Shown here in pieces: positions 1-9,299 of a DNA stretch of 64,000 bases (positions are counted from its first letter, which is position 1; every line of letters begins with the position of its first letter). The notes below the pieces were generated by a model. It ran no database searches and had not been told where the DNA came from. It saw only the letters and a program-made list of their open reading frames with translations. Origin of the DNA: an uncultured Ilyobacter sp. (GTDB lineage: Bacteria; Fusobacteriota; Fusobacteriia; Fusobacteriales; Fusobacteriaceae); the NCBI RefSeq assembly GCF_963668515.1, contig NZ_OY764864.1, forward strand, positions 1,116,001-1,180,000, read 5' to 3'. The translations under genes and the position numbers were made by a program.

Positions 1-2150
1 AAAATATTGAAACCATAACTATTTTGGAGAATTCAAAAAAATACGACAAGGAATTTTCCTTTGCAGTTTTGGGAAATATAAAGAATTCCATAAACATATT
101 TGAAAAAGAGATAATTCCTCAAATAAACAGGGACGATGAGATTGATTTCATGATCTCTACAGGAAATGCCGTTTTTGATGGAGCTGAAAGTAAATACAGA
201 ATGTTTTACAAAAGTATAAGCAAACTCAGGGTGCCGGTAATAGTAGGAATAGGTGAGAACGAAATTTCAGATGAAGGCGCCATAAGGTTTTATAGGCATT
301 TCGGCCCTTTCTATTTTTCATTTGTAGTTAGAGATTCCTACTTCATTTTTATGGATACAACAGAGAAACTCTCAAAAAATGAACAGAGAGAATGGCTGGT
401 GAAGGAGCTGAAAAATGCCTCCAAATATAGACACAGATTTGTATTCATGAGCAATCCGCCTTTTATAATTGAGGAAAACTTTTTGTTGAGCATAGGAACT
501 GACTATATAGAGGATGAAAACTACAGGAAATTCCTGATGGATACCCTCTCAAAATATTCAGTTACGGCAGTATTTTCATCTGGGGCCGGGATCTACGACA
601 AAAGAGAGATAAATAATGTTTTGTATTTTATATGCGGCGGTGGCGGCGGCGGAATCATATTGAACGAAAAAAACATTCACCATTACATGAAAGTGCAGGT
701 TAGACCCAATGGAGTACAATATCATGTCATAAAATTAGAAAAACCCGTAGATTCAAGGTTCTACGGGATACTTAAAAACATATTCGGGTACGGCTACTCC
801 CTATTTTATGTCAACTTTTTAAATCTGGTTCTCGGGTTGATTTTGCTCATGATTGCAATAACTATTGCATACCTAAAAGCCTCTGATGGGATTGATTATT
901 ATAGAGATTTTGAAAGTACTTCAGAAACTTTTCCTATTAAAGAAAAATTAAACATCGCCATGTTTACCAATGACTACTTCCCGTTTATAGGGGGGGTTCC
1001 AATATCTATAAAACGTCTGGCAGATAGCCTGAGATGCAGAGGACATAATGTTTATATCTTCGCACCTGAATATCCTTACGGTGAGGAAAAAGATAACAGA
1101 GTTGTCAGATGCAAATTATTGGTTTATCACAGAACAAAAAAATTCGATTATCCCATTGTTAATATATTTTCAAGGGATATCGAAAAAAAGTTCAGCTCAA
1201 TTAAATTTGACTTAGTCCACGTACATCATCCATTCTGGATGGGTAAAAAAGGGCTTAGTCTCGGTGAAAAATATGGACTGCCGGTTGTCTTGACGTATCA
1301 TACCAGATTTGAAGAATATGCCTACCATATGCCATTTTTCAAACTAATATTTAAAAATATAATATTCCACAAAGTGATAAAAAGATTTGCCCAGAGATGT
1401 AATCTCATATTTGCCCCGACAAATAGTGCAAAGGAATACCTTTCCAATATAGGAGTCAGCAGAAATAAAGTGGTAATGCCTACGGGAGTGGATATATCAT
1501 CTTATGAAAATCTTGGAGAAAATGAGATAGCTGAAATCAGAAAAAAATATGGAACAGAAAATGGATTTCTACTATGCAGCGTCTCAAGACTTTCTAAAGA
1601 AAAAAACATATACTTTCTTTTGGAAGGAATAAAATATATAAAAGAAAATTCGAATATTTTATTTAAGGTTATAATTATAGGGGATGGTCCTGAAAGGTTG
1701 AAATTGGAGAAAACTATAAAAGAAAAAGGACTGGAAAATATTGTTGAACTTGTAGGACTTGTCAAATCAGATCAAATCTCCAAGTATTATTTAGCCTCAG
1801 ATATTTTCATCTTCAGTTCAAAGTCTGAGACACAGGGAATGGTAATTTTAGAAGCTATGAGTGCGGGATGTCCGCCTGTAGCTATTCGTTCAAGTGGAAT
1901 AGATGACGTTATTTTTGACGGTAAAAACGGATTCAAAACAAAAGCAGATATAAAAGAATGGTCTAAAAAAGTTATATCTTTAATGGAAAGCCCTGACAAG
2001 CTTGAAAATATGAGTAAGAATGCCTATGAATTTTCAAGAAAATTTACTAAAGAAACCCTTGCAGAAAGAGTGGAAAAAGAATATCAGAAGGCAATAAAAC
2101 TTCAAAATATTTTTTTGAAAAATAAAGCTGATAATAGTCAGAAGAGGTGA
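1..2150 (+). CDS. Phosphoesterase-like / family 4 glycosyltransferase fusion (5' truncated)
   Basis: The frame is open to the window edge. The first possible start is a TTG at 24 with no ribosome site, so the true start probably lies upstream. About 250 N-terminal residues resemble the calcineurin-like metallophosphoesterase fold (phrases such as FMISTGNAVFDG, VPVIVGIGENE and YFIFMDTTE), but the usual metal-binding GDxxD and GNHE motifs are degenerate (STGNA, GENE), so catalysis is doubtful. A hydrophobic segment near residues 262-288 follows. The C-terminal ~390 residues are a GT-B glycosyltransferase of the GT4 type: GGVPIS near the start, SRLSKEKN, IIGDGPER, and the E-x7-E signature in SETQGMVILEAMSAG. 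The closest known roles are diacylglycerol or phosphoinositide glycosyltransferases. An acyltransferase-like gene follows directly, which suggests a glycolipid or envelope-lipid role. That role is inference. Confidence 0.8.
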   Translation, partial: NIETITILENSKKYDKEFSFAVLGNIKNSINIFEKEIIPQINRDDEIDFMISTGNAVFDGAESKYRMFYKSISKLRVPVIVGIGENEISDEGAIRFYRHFGPFYFSFVVRDSYFIFMDTTEKLSKNEQREWLVKELKNASKYRHRFVFMSNPPFIIEENFLLSIGTDYIEDENYRKFLMDTLSKYSVTAVFSSGAGIYDKREINNVLYFICGGGGGGIILNEKNIHHYMKVQVRPNGVQYHVIKLEKPVDSRFYGILKNIFGYGYSLFYVNFLNLVLGLILLMIAITIAYLKASDGIDYYRDFESTSETFPIKEKLNIAMFTNDYFPFIGGVPISIKRLADSLRCRGHNVYIFAPEYPYGEEKDNRVVRCKLLVYHRTKKFDYPIVNIFSRDIEKKFSSIKFDLVHVHHPFWMGKKGLSLGEKYGLPVVLTYHTRFEEYAYHMPFFKLIFKNIIFHKVIKRFAQRCNLIFAPTNSAKEYLSNIGVSRNKVVMPTGVDISSYENLGENEIAEIRKKYGTENGFLLCSVSRLSKEKNIYFLLEGIKYIKENSNILFKVIIIGDGPERLKLEKTIKEKGLENIVELVGLVKSDQISKYYLASDIFIFSSKSETQGMVILEAMSAGCPPVAIRSSGIDDVIFDGKNGFKTKADIKEWSKKVISLMESPDKLENMSKNAYEFSRKFTKETLAERVEKEYQKAIKLQNIFLKNKADNSQKR

Positions 2151-2155
2151 CAAAT

Positions 2156-2791
2156 ATGCAAATACTTGATGTGTTATTCGCTAAAATAATCGGTAGATTG
2201 TCGGCATTCTACATTGATATGGTGTTTAATACCAGTAAAATCGTAAAAAAAGGACATTGTGAGCTTTTGGAAAATCTCAGCAATGAGCAGTTTGTGATAG
2301 CATTTTGGCATGGTGACAGCTACTGTATGTACCCTATACTAAAAGGAAGTTCACTGCTGGTTGTAACTACAGAAGACAGAAGGGGAGATTATATATCCGA
2401 AATATCAAAATGTTTTGGATATATTCCTGTAAGAATACCTGATAAAAACAACGAAGGAAGATCGCTTATTAGGATAAGAAATAGCATTGAAAAATATAGA
2501 GGTGCAAGTATCGGCGTAACCTTGGACGGACCTCTTGGACCTTATCATAAACCGAAGGATTTCCCATTTATTACAGCACTTCTTTCAGAAAAAAGAGTAC
2601 TCCCAATTTCATTGGAATTTAGCAGAAAAATACAGCTTAAAAAAAGGTGGGATAAATATACCATCCCCCTTCCCTTCAACAAAATTAAGTTGAAAACACA
2701 TTTCCCCTTGAAAATTACAAAAGAGGACAAAAAAAATGGATTTTTTAATTTAAAAGAACAAATTTTGCAGGAAATGGAAAATGAAGGCTAA
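2156..2791 (+). CDS. DUF374-type lysophospholipid acyltransferase-like protein
   Basis: A 211-residue protein with the layout of the DUF374/LPLAT group. It has a FWHGDSYCM stretch, where the family carries a catalytic HG-type motif, then TEDRRGDYIS, and a DGPLGPYH motif like the family's DGPxGP. DUF374 proteins are thought to acylate lipid A or other glycolipids on the inner leaflet. A GTG at 2147 is possible, but ATG at 2156 is preferred because AGAGGTG at 2144-2149 sits correctly before it. It follows the glycosyltransferase by 5 bases and is surely cotranscribed. No membrane helix is obvious. The acyl acceptor is unknown; family assignment is good, function moderate. Confidence 0.75.
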   Translation: MQILDVLFAKIIGRLSAFYIDMVFNTSKIVKKGHCELLENLSNEQFVIAFWHGDSYCMYPILKGSSLLVVTTEDRRGDYISEISKCFGYIPVRIPDKNNEGRSLIRIRNSIEKYRGASIGVTLDGPLGPYHKPKDFPFITALLSEKRVLPISLEFSRKIQLKKRWDKYTIPLPFNKIKLKTHFPLKITKEDKKNGFFNLKEQILQEMENEG

Positions 2792-2808
2792 CTTTTTATA
2801 TATTATTC

Positions 2809-3195
2809 CTATAATCTTGGGGGTTTTGGAAACCTCAGTCTAAACACCCCTGTGTCCTCAAAAATTTCCTCTATACGATACCAGTCAACTCCCTTTTCCC
2901 GGCAGTGAACATCCATATCATCTATATACACGTCTGCACAGACCTTATTAGATGTTGTCATTCCGATACCCTCTATATTTTCATTGATTTTATGATAGGG
3001 AATGTCATTGTCCTTGAGCCATTTCTTCATTTCCTCTAGCCCTCTGTTGTTTATCGGTCGGCACGTCCATATTATTATTTTGTGTCCTTCACCGAAGAGT
3101 CTTTTTATTACCCTCTCAGCATTTGGCTTGATCTTTCCTATATTCGGGAAGGCACTCTCTACTATTGTCCCATCAAAATCTATTGCTATAATCAT
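2809..3195 (-). CDS. HAD-like small phosphatase domain protein
   Basis: A 128-residue protein opening with MIIAIDFDGTIVE, the DxDGT nucleophile motif of the haloacid dehalogenase superfamily. IIWTCRP matches motif II (T/S) and VYIDDMDVH the acidic motif IV. The length and the GHKIIIWTCRPINN block fit the small BT0820-like HAD proteins that lack a large cap; some such proteins are annotated as hydroxymethylpyrimidine phosphatase-like. The ATG at 3195 is chosen over upstream TTG and ATG codons because AGAAGG lies at proper distance. It converges on the acyltransferase gene with 17 bases between the stops. The substrate cannot be predicted. Confidence 0.75.
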   Translation of the reverse strand: MIIAIDFDGTIVESAFPNIGKIKPNAERVIKRLFGEGHKIIIWTCRPINNRGLEEMKKWLKDNDIPYHKINENIEGIGMTTSNKVCADVYIDDMDVHCREKGVDWYRIEEIFEDTGVFRLRFPKPPRL

Positions 3196-3514
3196 ACACA
3201 TCAACCCTTCTTTTTTGGCCTACTCAAAAGACCAATTACTTTTTTATCTAATTTACCTTTAATTATTGAAGTATACATTATAAATTTTTCAAAATAAACA
3301 GCACATTACAAATTAAAATCTAATGGATTCAATATAAGATAATTTAATCACTTTATTTATATTGGTTTTGATTAATACAAATAAAGAATATACTGACTCT
3401 CTCATGACACTTTTTTATGTTACAAGTTATTTAAAGGAAATTAAAATTATTTATGTAAACATTAATTGTGTTGTTTTAAAAAACAATGCTAAAAATATCA
3501 CTAGGAGGTAATAA
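3196..3514. other. Gene-free AT-rich stretch upstream of gldA
   Basis: No plausible coding frame is seen. The part next to gldA has a near-palindrome TTGTTTTAAAAAACAA at about 3471-3486, which could be an operator, and a strong AGGAGG at 3503-3508 before the gldA ATG. No confident -35/-10 pair could be fixed. Confidence 0.4.
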
Positions 3515-4597
3515 ATGGAAAATATTATTTTGTCCCCGGGGAAATACATTCAAGGAAGTGGAGCCATGGGAAATATCGCTTCTCATGCTGGAAAAAAAGC
3601 GCTGGTTATTGCCGATGAATTTGTAATGAGTCTAACCAAAGAAAAAATCGATAAAAGTTTTTCAGATAAAGATATAGCTGTTGACTTTGAACTTTTTAAC
3701 GGAGAATGCTCAAAAAAAGAAATATCTAGAATTAAGGATAAAATTGAGGCTTTCAACACTAAGATTATTGCAGGTGTCGGAGGAGGTAAGACACTGGATA
3801 CTGCAAAAGCTGTTGCTTATTATACCGATCTCCCTGTTGTTATAGCACCTACAATAGCGTCTACAGATGCCCCCTGCAGTGCCCTTTCTGTTCTTTATAC
3901 AGAGGATGGAGTTTTTGATGAATATCTCCTTCTTCCCAATAATCCTAACATAGTTCTTATGGACACAGATATTATTTCAAAGGCCCCTGCACGATTACTG
4001 GTTTCAGGTATGGGAGATGCCCTAGCCACTTACTTTGAGGCCAGATCATGTGCACAGTCCAATGCAAAAAATATGGGTGGTGGGCTTCCTACAGGAGCTG
4101 CTCTTACTCTTGCCAAACTTTGTTATGATACTATTCTCAAAGAAGGATACATGGCATATAATTCTGCACAATCAAAAGTTTCTACAAAAGCTCTTGAAAA
4201 TATTGTTGAGGCCAATACTTACCTCAGTGGTGTAGGATTCGAAAGTGGAGGCTTAGCAGCCGCTCACGCCATTCATAACGGGCTAACATTATTAGAAGAC
4301 TGTCATCACCTATATCATGGTGAAAAGGTTGCTTTTGGTACCTTGGTCCAGCTTATTCTTGAAAATGCTCCACAAGAAGAGCTCTACGATGTATTAAAGT
4401 TCTGTCTCAGTGTGGGACTGCCTACAAACCTTGAAGATATGGGTGTCAAAGAGATTGATGAAAATCTTATCATGGAAGTAGCAAAAGCTTCCTGTGCTCC
4501 TGGTGAAACTATCCACAACATGCCGTTTCTTGTTACACCGGAAAAAGTTTTCGCAGCCATTCTCACTGCTGACAGAATAGGAAAAGATTATAGATAA
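3515..4597 (+). CDS. gldA: Glycerol dehydrogenase
   Basis: A 360-residue group III metal-dependent alcohol dehydrogenase, the normal length for GldA. It oxidises glycerol to dihydroxyacetone with NAD. The GVGGGKTLDTAKAVA block is the NAD-binding GGGxxxD motif. The three metal ligands are visible: Asp in SGMGDALATYFEA, His in AAHAIHNG and His in YHGEKVAFG. AGGAGG sits 6 bases before the ATG. It stands alone between a gene-free stretch and a bidirectional terminator. Glycerol-1-phosphate dehydrogenase is a relative, but the sequence phrases match GldA better. In a fermenter it would serve glycerol use or redox balance. Confidence 0.93.
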   Translation: MENIILSPGKYIQGSGAMGNIASHAGKKALVIADEFVMSLTKEKIDKSFSDKDIAVDFELFNGECSKKEISRIKDKIEAFNTKIIAGVGGGKTLDTAKAVAYYTDLPVVIAPTIASTDAPCSALSVLYTEDGVFDEYLLLPNNPNIVLMDTDIISKAPARLLVSGMGDALATYFEARSCAQSNAKNMGGGLPTGAALTLAKLCYDTILKEGYMAYNSAQSKVSTKALENIVEANTYLSGVGFESGGLAAAHAIHNGLTLLEDCHHLYHGEKVAFGTLVQLILENAPQEELYDVLKFCLSVGLPTNLEDMGVKEIDENLIMEVAKASCAPGETIHNMPFLVTPEKVFAAILTADRIGKDYR

Positions 4598-4600
4598 AAA

Positions 4601-4623
4601 ACAACCGGCTAGTAGCCGGTTGT
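4601..4623. terminator. Bidirectional terminator gldA / hcp
   Basis: A perfect 10-bp stem (ACAACCGGCT / AGCCGGTTGT) with a 3-nt loop and T-rich or A-rich tracts on both sides serves both convergent genes. Confidence 0.92.
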
Positions 4624-4629
4624 TTTTTA

Positions 4630-6336
4630 TCACTCTATTCCAAATATTTTCATGTCCTCTTCTACTGTTGATATTCTCGCAATACCAAATTTTTCAACCA
4701 GTACGTTTGTTACGTTTGGTGAAAGAAAAGCAGGAAGAGTAGGCCCAAGGTGAATATTTTTTATACCTAAGTGAAGCAAAGCAAGAAGTACAATTACCGC
4801 TTTCTGCTCATACCATGCGATATTATAAGCGATAGGAAGGTCATTTATATCATCTAATCCAAAGACCTCTTGAAGCTTCATTGCTATTACTGCCAGTGAA
4901 TAAGAATCGTTACACTGGCCAGCATCTAAGACTCTAGGTATTCCCCCTATATCTCCTAATGGAAGCTTGTTATATCTGTACTTAGCACATCCAGCAGTAA
5001 GTATTACCGTGTCCTTCGGAAGCTTCTCTGCAAATTCAGTATAATATTTTCTGTCCTGCATTCTCGCATCGCACCCTGCCATAACCACAAATTTCTTGAT
5101 CGCTCCCGATTTAACAGCCTCTATAACCTTGTCGGCCAGAGCAATTACCTGATTATGTGCGAATCCACCGACAATCTCCCCCGTTTCTATTTCCACAGGA
5201 GGTTGACACTTTTTAGCCATTTCAATAATAGGAGTAAAGTCTTTTTTACCTTCAGCATCTTTTTCTATATGGACACATCCGCCCATCCCTGCTGCATTTG
5301 TAGTAAAGATTCTCTCTTTATATGTGAGGGATCCGCTTCTTGGTGGAACTATACAGTTACTTGTGAAAAGTACAGGTCCGTTAAATGTTTCAAACTCTTT
5401 TGTCTGATGCCACCATGATCCACCGTAGTTTCCTACAAAGTTCTCATACTTTTTAAATGCTGGATAATAGTTTGCAGGAAGCATCTCAGAGTGAGTATAT
5501 ACATCTACTCCTGTTCCCTTTGTCTGCTCTAAAAGCTGTTCCATATCACGCAGGTCATGCCCCGAGATGAGTATTCCAGGATTTTTACCCACACCTATGT
5601 TTACCTTTGTGATCTCAGGATTCCCGTATGTGTCTGTGTTTGCCTTGTCTAGCAGGGCCATAGCTTCTACACCGTATTTTCCCGTTTCCAAGGTCAGAGC
5701 CACAAGTTCGTCTACTGTGATATCAGGATCATCTGTAGCAAGCAGAGCTTTCTCTATGAATCCTACTATCTCCCTGTTTTTATACCCCAGGTGAGCTGCA
5801 TGTTCAGTGTATGCAGACATACCCTTTAGACCATATACTATCATCTCTTTAAGAGATCTCTCATCTTCGTTTTCTGTTCTCATTACCCCGGATTTATCTG
5901 CTAAAACTCCGAAAATTCTATCCTTATCCTCATAATCTGAAATAGGATCTAGCAAATGGTTAAATTTTTCGCTAGGACAACATCCCTCAGTTTTTCTTTT
6001 AAAAATTTTCATAATTCCCGAAGGATTCTTTTTCTCACAATTTTCCTTTAGTTCATCTCTTAGCTTTACTGCCTTTAAGATCTGATCATATAAAACATCA
6101 TCATCAAAGTTAGAGTTTGTTACCGTCATAAATAAAGTATTTAATATGAAATAATCTACACTTTCATCCAAATCCCCGGTTTCTCTGAGAGGTGAACTGT
6201 AAAGTGCCACACTTTTAATAGAATGAAGGAGTACATCTTGTAATTTTGCCTCTTCAGGAGTCTTTCCACATACACCTCTAATGGTACATCCTTTTCCTGA
6301 TGCAGCTTCTTGACATTGATAACAGAACATTGACAT
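4630..6336 (-). CDS. hcp: Hybrid-cluster protein / hydroxylamine reductase, class I
   Basis: A 568-residue hybrid-cluster protein. The N-terminal cysteines follow C-x2-C-x8-C-x5-C (Cys5, 8, 17, 23), the spacing of class I enzymes of strict anaerobes with a [4Fe-4S] proximal cluster. Ligands of the hybrid Fe-S-O cluster are recognisable: His in SGHDLRD, Glu in THSEMLP, and Cys in [26 protein letters not shown] and [10 protein letters not shown]. The family reduces hydroxylamine in vitro and acts in NO and nitrosative-stress defence. AAAGGAGG lies 7 bases before the ATG. It is a single gene, with no adjacent hcr reductase. Confidence 0.96.
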   Translation of the reverse strand: MSMFCYQCQEAASGKGCTIRGVCGKTPEEAKLQDVLLHSIKSVALYSSPLRETGDLDESVDYFILNTLFMTVTNSNFDDDVLYDQILKAVKLRDELKENCEKKNPSGIMKIFKRKTEGCCPSEKFNHLLDPISDYEDKDRIFGVLADKSGVMRTENEDERSLKEMIVYGLKGMSAYTEHAAHLGYKNREIVGFIEKALLATDDPDITVDELVALTLETGKYGVEAMALLDKANTDTYGNPEITKVNIGVGKNPGILISGHDLRDMEQLLEQTKGTGVDVYTHSEMLPANYYPAFKKYENFVGNYGGSWWHQTKEFETFNGPVLFTSNCIVPPRSGSLTYKERIFTTNAAGMGGCVHIEKDAEGKKDFTPIIEMAKKCQPPVEIETGEIVGGFAHNQVIALADKVIEAVKSGAIKKFVVMAGCDARMQDRKYYTEFAEKLPKDTVILTAGCAKYRYNKLPLGDIGGIPRVLDAGQCNDSYSLAVIAMKLQEVFGLDDINDLPIAYNIAWYEQKAVIVLLALLHLGIKNIHLGPTLPAFLSPNVTNVLVEKFGIARISTVEEDMKIFGIE

Positions 6337-6559
6337 ATTTAATCCTCCTTTAATTTTTATTGGAACACAACAGTATTTTTCAAAAGAGTGCTGGTTTTTC
6401 CTTTATACTTAATTATAATTCTATTTCTAAACTGTTCATTCCACCTCTGATTGTCTCGATAAAAATCCTTTTTAAGCTATATTTTGAGTCCAATGTTTCT
6501 ATTTGATTCTTTAATCACTTTAAGTTAGAATTATATATCACTAATTTGGAGGTGTCAAA

Positions 6560-6757
6560 ATGCATTACTTAATTTCTGGATGTGACGAAAAAGGTGTGGA
6601 AAAAATCAAAAAATTAGAACAGGAAAACGGTCTTCTTCTTTTAGCTTATAAGGAATCACAATATGACTATGAGAATTTATCAGAGGACGATTTGTCAAAA
6701 ATTAACCAGCTGGAAAAAGAACTTGGTATCAAAATTATCGCTCTAAAGAAAAAATAA
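6560..6757 (+). CDS. Small hypothetical protein, 65 residues
   Basis: A short basic and acidic-rich protein with no recognised domain. It is supported as a gene by a clean TTGGAGGTG ribosome site 6 bases before the ATG and by a terminator directly after the stop. The sequence reads like one alpha/beta unit: a hydrophobic strand with a cysteine near the start (HYLISGCDEKG), a charged helix, a strand (GLLLLAYKE), another acidic helix and a final strand (GIKIIALKKK). It is divergent from hcp over 223 bases and could share its control region. Function unknown. Confidence 0.7.
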   Translation: MHYLISGCDEKGVEKIKKLEQENGLLLLAYKESQYDYENLSEDDLSKINQLEKELGIKIIALKKK

Positions 6758-6766
6758 TAGAAAAAA

Positions 6767-6804
6767 CAGCTAAAAAGGCACTCATACGAGTGTCTTTTTA
6801 GCTG
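6767..6804. terminator. Bidirectional terminator
   Basis: A long stem (CAGCTAAAAAGGCACTC paired with a GAGTG...TTTTTAGCTG arm, loop ATAC) ends the 65-residue gene and the long minus-strand operon. The minus gene's stop codon lies inside one arm. Confidence 0.88.
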
Positions 6805-7436
6805 CCTAAATATCTTTTAATATATAAATATACTTTTTCTCTCTCCTCATATATAAGGTTATGACCACCATTTATACTGTAGACCACTGCATTTGGAAAA
6901 TCCTCTATTACATCTTTGGAGTTTTCCTCTGGTATGACTCTGTCTTTAGTTCCTAGTATAATAAGGGGGTTCTGATAACTCTTCTCTCTGACTACCTCAT
7001 CCTCTATAAGTTTATTCAGACCATTTACCAGGTCCTCATCAGGTATTTTTAGAATATCTTCAAAATATTCTCCAAGGTAATCTTCAAATTTTGAACTACT
7101 GCTGAAATTAAGCTCTATAAAATCTCTCAGGCAACCATCTTTTTCAACTTTTAGCCTCTTTATCATTTTTTTGATTATAAGCGCTCTTGTGGTTTTTGTA
7201 AAATCTAAAGTTGGAGCTATAAGTATAGACTTTTCTATTTTTTTATCCCTAAGAAATCTTATACAGTCTAAGGTCCCCATAGACCATCCAAAAGCTATTA
7301 CCTCTTGAAAATCGTCAAGATTCCTCTGATAAAGATCTTCTGAAAATATTATCTCAGCATCTAATCCCTCTAGAAAATCCCTATAAAAACTATTTGTACT
7401 ACCCCAGCCTTTGAATACGACAATTGCTTTTTTCAT
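6798..7436 (-). CDS. Alpha/beta hydrolase, BioG-like layout
   Basis: A 212-residue compact alpha/beta hydrolase. The nucleophile elbow is GWSMG (Ser), with the acid likely Asp in LGTKDRVIP and the base His in NGGHNLIY. The opening VVFKGWGS and small size resemble BioG/DUF452 pimeloyl-ACP methyl esterases, but no biotin gene is nearby, so the substrate is open. GAAGGTGAG precedes the ATG. It is the last gene of the hslU operon, 11 bases after nadD, and ends in the bidirectional terminator. Confidence 0.75.
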   Translation of the reverse strand: MKKAIVVFKGWGSTNSFYRDFLEGLDAEIIFSEDLYQRNLDDFQEVIAFGWSMGTLDCIRFLRDKKIEKSILIAPTLDFTKTTRALIIKKMIKRLKVEKDGCLRDFIELNFSSSSKFEDYLGEYFEDILKIPDEDLVNGLNKLIEDEVVREKSYQNPLIILGTKDRVIPEENSKDVIEDFPNAVVYSINGGHNLIYEEREKVYLYIKRYLGS

Positions 7437-7447
7437 AAGCTCACCTT

Positions 7448-8014
7448 CTATCTGTATAATTTTTCTTTGATTATTATCTCGTGTACTTTTTCAGGGACCA
7501 TACCCGTTATATCTAGCCCTTTTTTTAGCCGTTCTCTTATCTCACTAGAACTGTATCTGTATAGGGGGCTTTCTAAAACTATTATATTCTTATGCTCTGC
7601 TCTGTATGCATATCCATTTCTTTTGAGCACTACAAACTTGCACTCCTCAACCATTTTTTCATAGTCTTTCCATTCGTGAAGATAGTCTGCAGAATCTTCT
7701 CCTATAATTTCATAAAAACTAGCGTCTATGTATTTCTTTTTTAAATTCAAAAGGGTATCATAAGTATAAGATACCCCCTTATTTTTTATCTCTATATCTG
7801 ATACTTCCACGCTGTCTATATCCATACAGGCAGCTCTCAGTAACTCTATTCTTTTTTCTCCCTCAAGAAGCAGATCCTCTTTGTGAGATGGACATCCTAC
7901 GGGAATAATAATTAGTCTGTCAAGCTCCATCTCTTTCAAGACATATTTTATTATTTCCACATGTCCTCTATGAACAGGGTTGAAACTTCCGCCGTAAACA
8001 CCTATTTTTTTCAT
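7448..8014 (-). CDS. nadD: Nicotinate-nucleotide adenylyltransferase
   Basis: A 188-residue NadD, usual length. It transfers AMP from ATP to nicotinate mononucleotide in NAD synthesis. GGSFNPVHRGH contains the nucleotidyltransferase (H/T)xGH motif, and YRYSSSEIRERL carries the C-terminal SxxxR ATP-binding motif; IIGEDSADYLHEWKDYE is typical of the family. The start codon overlaps the stop of the preceding PTS gene (TGATG), so translation is coupled. It lies in the hslU operon. Confidence 0.93.
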   Translation of the reverse strand: MKKIGVYGGSFNPVHRGHVEIIKYVLKEMELDRLIIIPVGCPSHKEDLLLEGEKRIELLRAACMDIDSVEVSDIEIKNKGVSYTYDTLLNLKKKYIDASFYEIIGEDSADYLHEWKDYEKMVEECKFVVLKRNGYAYRAEHKNIIVLESPLYRYSSSEIRERLKKGLDITGMVPEKVHEIIIKEKLYR

Positions 8015-8460
8015 CAGATTCCCGACAATGCCTCTATAAGTTCTTCTTTACTCGACGCCTCTAGGATATTTTCTCTATATTCCTTATATCTGAATTTTCT
8101 TGCTATTTTAGCCAAAAGGTCCAAATATTCTTTATTGTTGTTTTTAGGAGCTCCCACAAGTATTACAAGCTTAGCATCCACTCCGTCTGGTGTATTAAAT
8201 TCAATAGGATTTTTAAGAAGTGCTACGGCTATTACTATTTTGTTAAGAGATTCACATCTTGCGTGAGGAACCACTATTCCCATACCTATTCCTGTTGTCC
8301 CTACCTCTTCTCTCTGAAAAAGTCTTTCTAAAAACAGTTCTTTGTTTTCCACCGCATCACTATTTTCAGATGCCATATCCGCTAGAAGTCCTATTACCTC
8401 TTCTTTACTTTTCTTCCCATCTACCACTGTCAGCAGTTTACTGGTGAGATAATTAATCAT
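8014..8460 (-). CDS. PTS EIIA type-2 domain protein (PtsN/fructose family)
   Basis: A 148-residue single EIIA domain of the mannitol/fructose/nitrogen-PTS family. The phospho-acceptor is probably the His of VVPHARCES. GTTGIGMGIVVPHA and the C-terminal LLAKIARKFRYKEYRE helix are characteristic. No EIIB or EIIC gene is near, and it sits between nadD and an unknown gene, so a regulatory PtsN-like role is more likely than sugar uptake. That is inference. GGAGGGTATGTA precedes the ATG. Overlaps nadD by one base. Confidence 0.85.
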   Translation of the reverse strand: MINYLTSKLLTVVDGKKSKEEVIGLLADMASENSDAVENKELFLERLFQREEVGTTGIGMGIVVPHARCESLNKIVIAVALLKNPIEFNTPDGVDAKLVILVGAPKNNNKEYLDLLAKIARKFRYKEYRENILEASSKEELIEALSGI

Positions 8461-8478
8461 TACATACCCTCCTAATTT

Positions 8479-9285
8479 TTACAATCCATTGTGTATAATA
8501 TTTTCTGCACAGGTCAGATTTTTTTGAGTATTTTTAATTTCTTCTAGTCTTTTCATTGCTATATTTATAAAAATTTCTTCATTTTCATATTCATATTCTT
8601 TGAGGACATTTATATAAGCTAGAAGACTAACTCCTCTCTTAGACTTTAACATCTCCTTTGACTCCTGAGATTTTTTTATTAAATCTGATTTTGGTATCTC
8701 AGTCGCTACAAAGATGTTTTCATACTCATTAAAATTTCCCTTTACCTTGCTTATATAGGACATAGCAAGATAGATCAGCTTATCGTCAACTTCGGTATTC
8801 ATAAGTCTTTTAAGAGACAAAGCCATCAGGCTTTTCTGACTGTCTATCTCTTCTAAAAGTGTATAGTGAAAAAGTGTCTTATAAAAAAGCTCTCTATCCC
8901 TCAAAAATATCTCTTTTGCATATCTTACAGCAAAATTAACATTGTTATTTGCAATTATTTTCATAAAATTTTTCATCAGATCATCAATGGTTTCTTTAGA
9001 AAGTCTCTCTATTTTTTTTGCTTTCACCCTTTCTTGAGCCTTTGCAGAAACAAGTATTTCTTTAGCCACTTCTGCATCATCATTTGAAAAAGCTGCCACC
9101 GGCAGAGCATAATTCATATTTTTCCTCTGAATTTTACCATTTCTGTCAATAGTGAAATAAGACCTGCAATCAAGAAATTCTCCAAAATAATCTAGAGCCC
9201 TGTTCCGGCCTTTTTCATTTATAATATTTTCTATAAGGTCAATTTTTTTTTCTTTCAATATTTCCAAAACGTCCATTGTATCCAT
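8479..9285 (-). CDS. Conserved-looking hypothetical protein, 268 residues
   Basis: No domain is recognised. The protein is soluble and mostly helical by eye, rich in Lys, Glu, Ile and Asn. There is no signal peptide or membrane segment. The first 60 residues (DYFGEFLDCRSYFTIDRNGKI) look like a small mixed domain; the rest reads as repeated amphipathic helices (LMKNFMKIIANNN, YAKEIFLRDRELFYK, LMALSLKRLMN). A GGAGGAATTTA site precedes the ATG at 9285. It is inside the hslU-to-hydrolase operon, 14 bases after lpxK, so it is surely expressed. Function unknown. Confidence 0.7.
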   Translation of the reverse strand: MDTMDVLEILKEKKIDLIENIINEKGRNRALDYFGEFLDCRSYFTIDRNGKIQRKNMNYALPVAAFSNDDAEVAKEILVSAKAQERVKAKKIERLSKETIDDLMKNFMKIIANNNVNFAVRYAKEIFLRDRELFYKTLFHYTLLEEIDSQKSLMALSLKRLMNTEVDDKLIYLAMSYISKVKGNFNEYENIFVATEIPKSDLIKKSQESKEMLKSKRGVSLLAYINVLKEYEYENEEIFINIAMKRLEEIKNTQKNLTCAENIIHNGL

Positions 9286-9299
9286 TAAATTCCTCCAGA

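Noticed and set aside
5155-5418. Antisense open frames within hcp, smc, kor and RND genes
   Set aside because: They lack ribosome sites and mirror the codon pattern of the real gene on the other strand.
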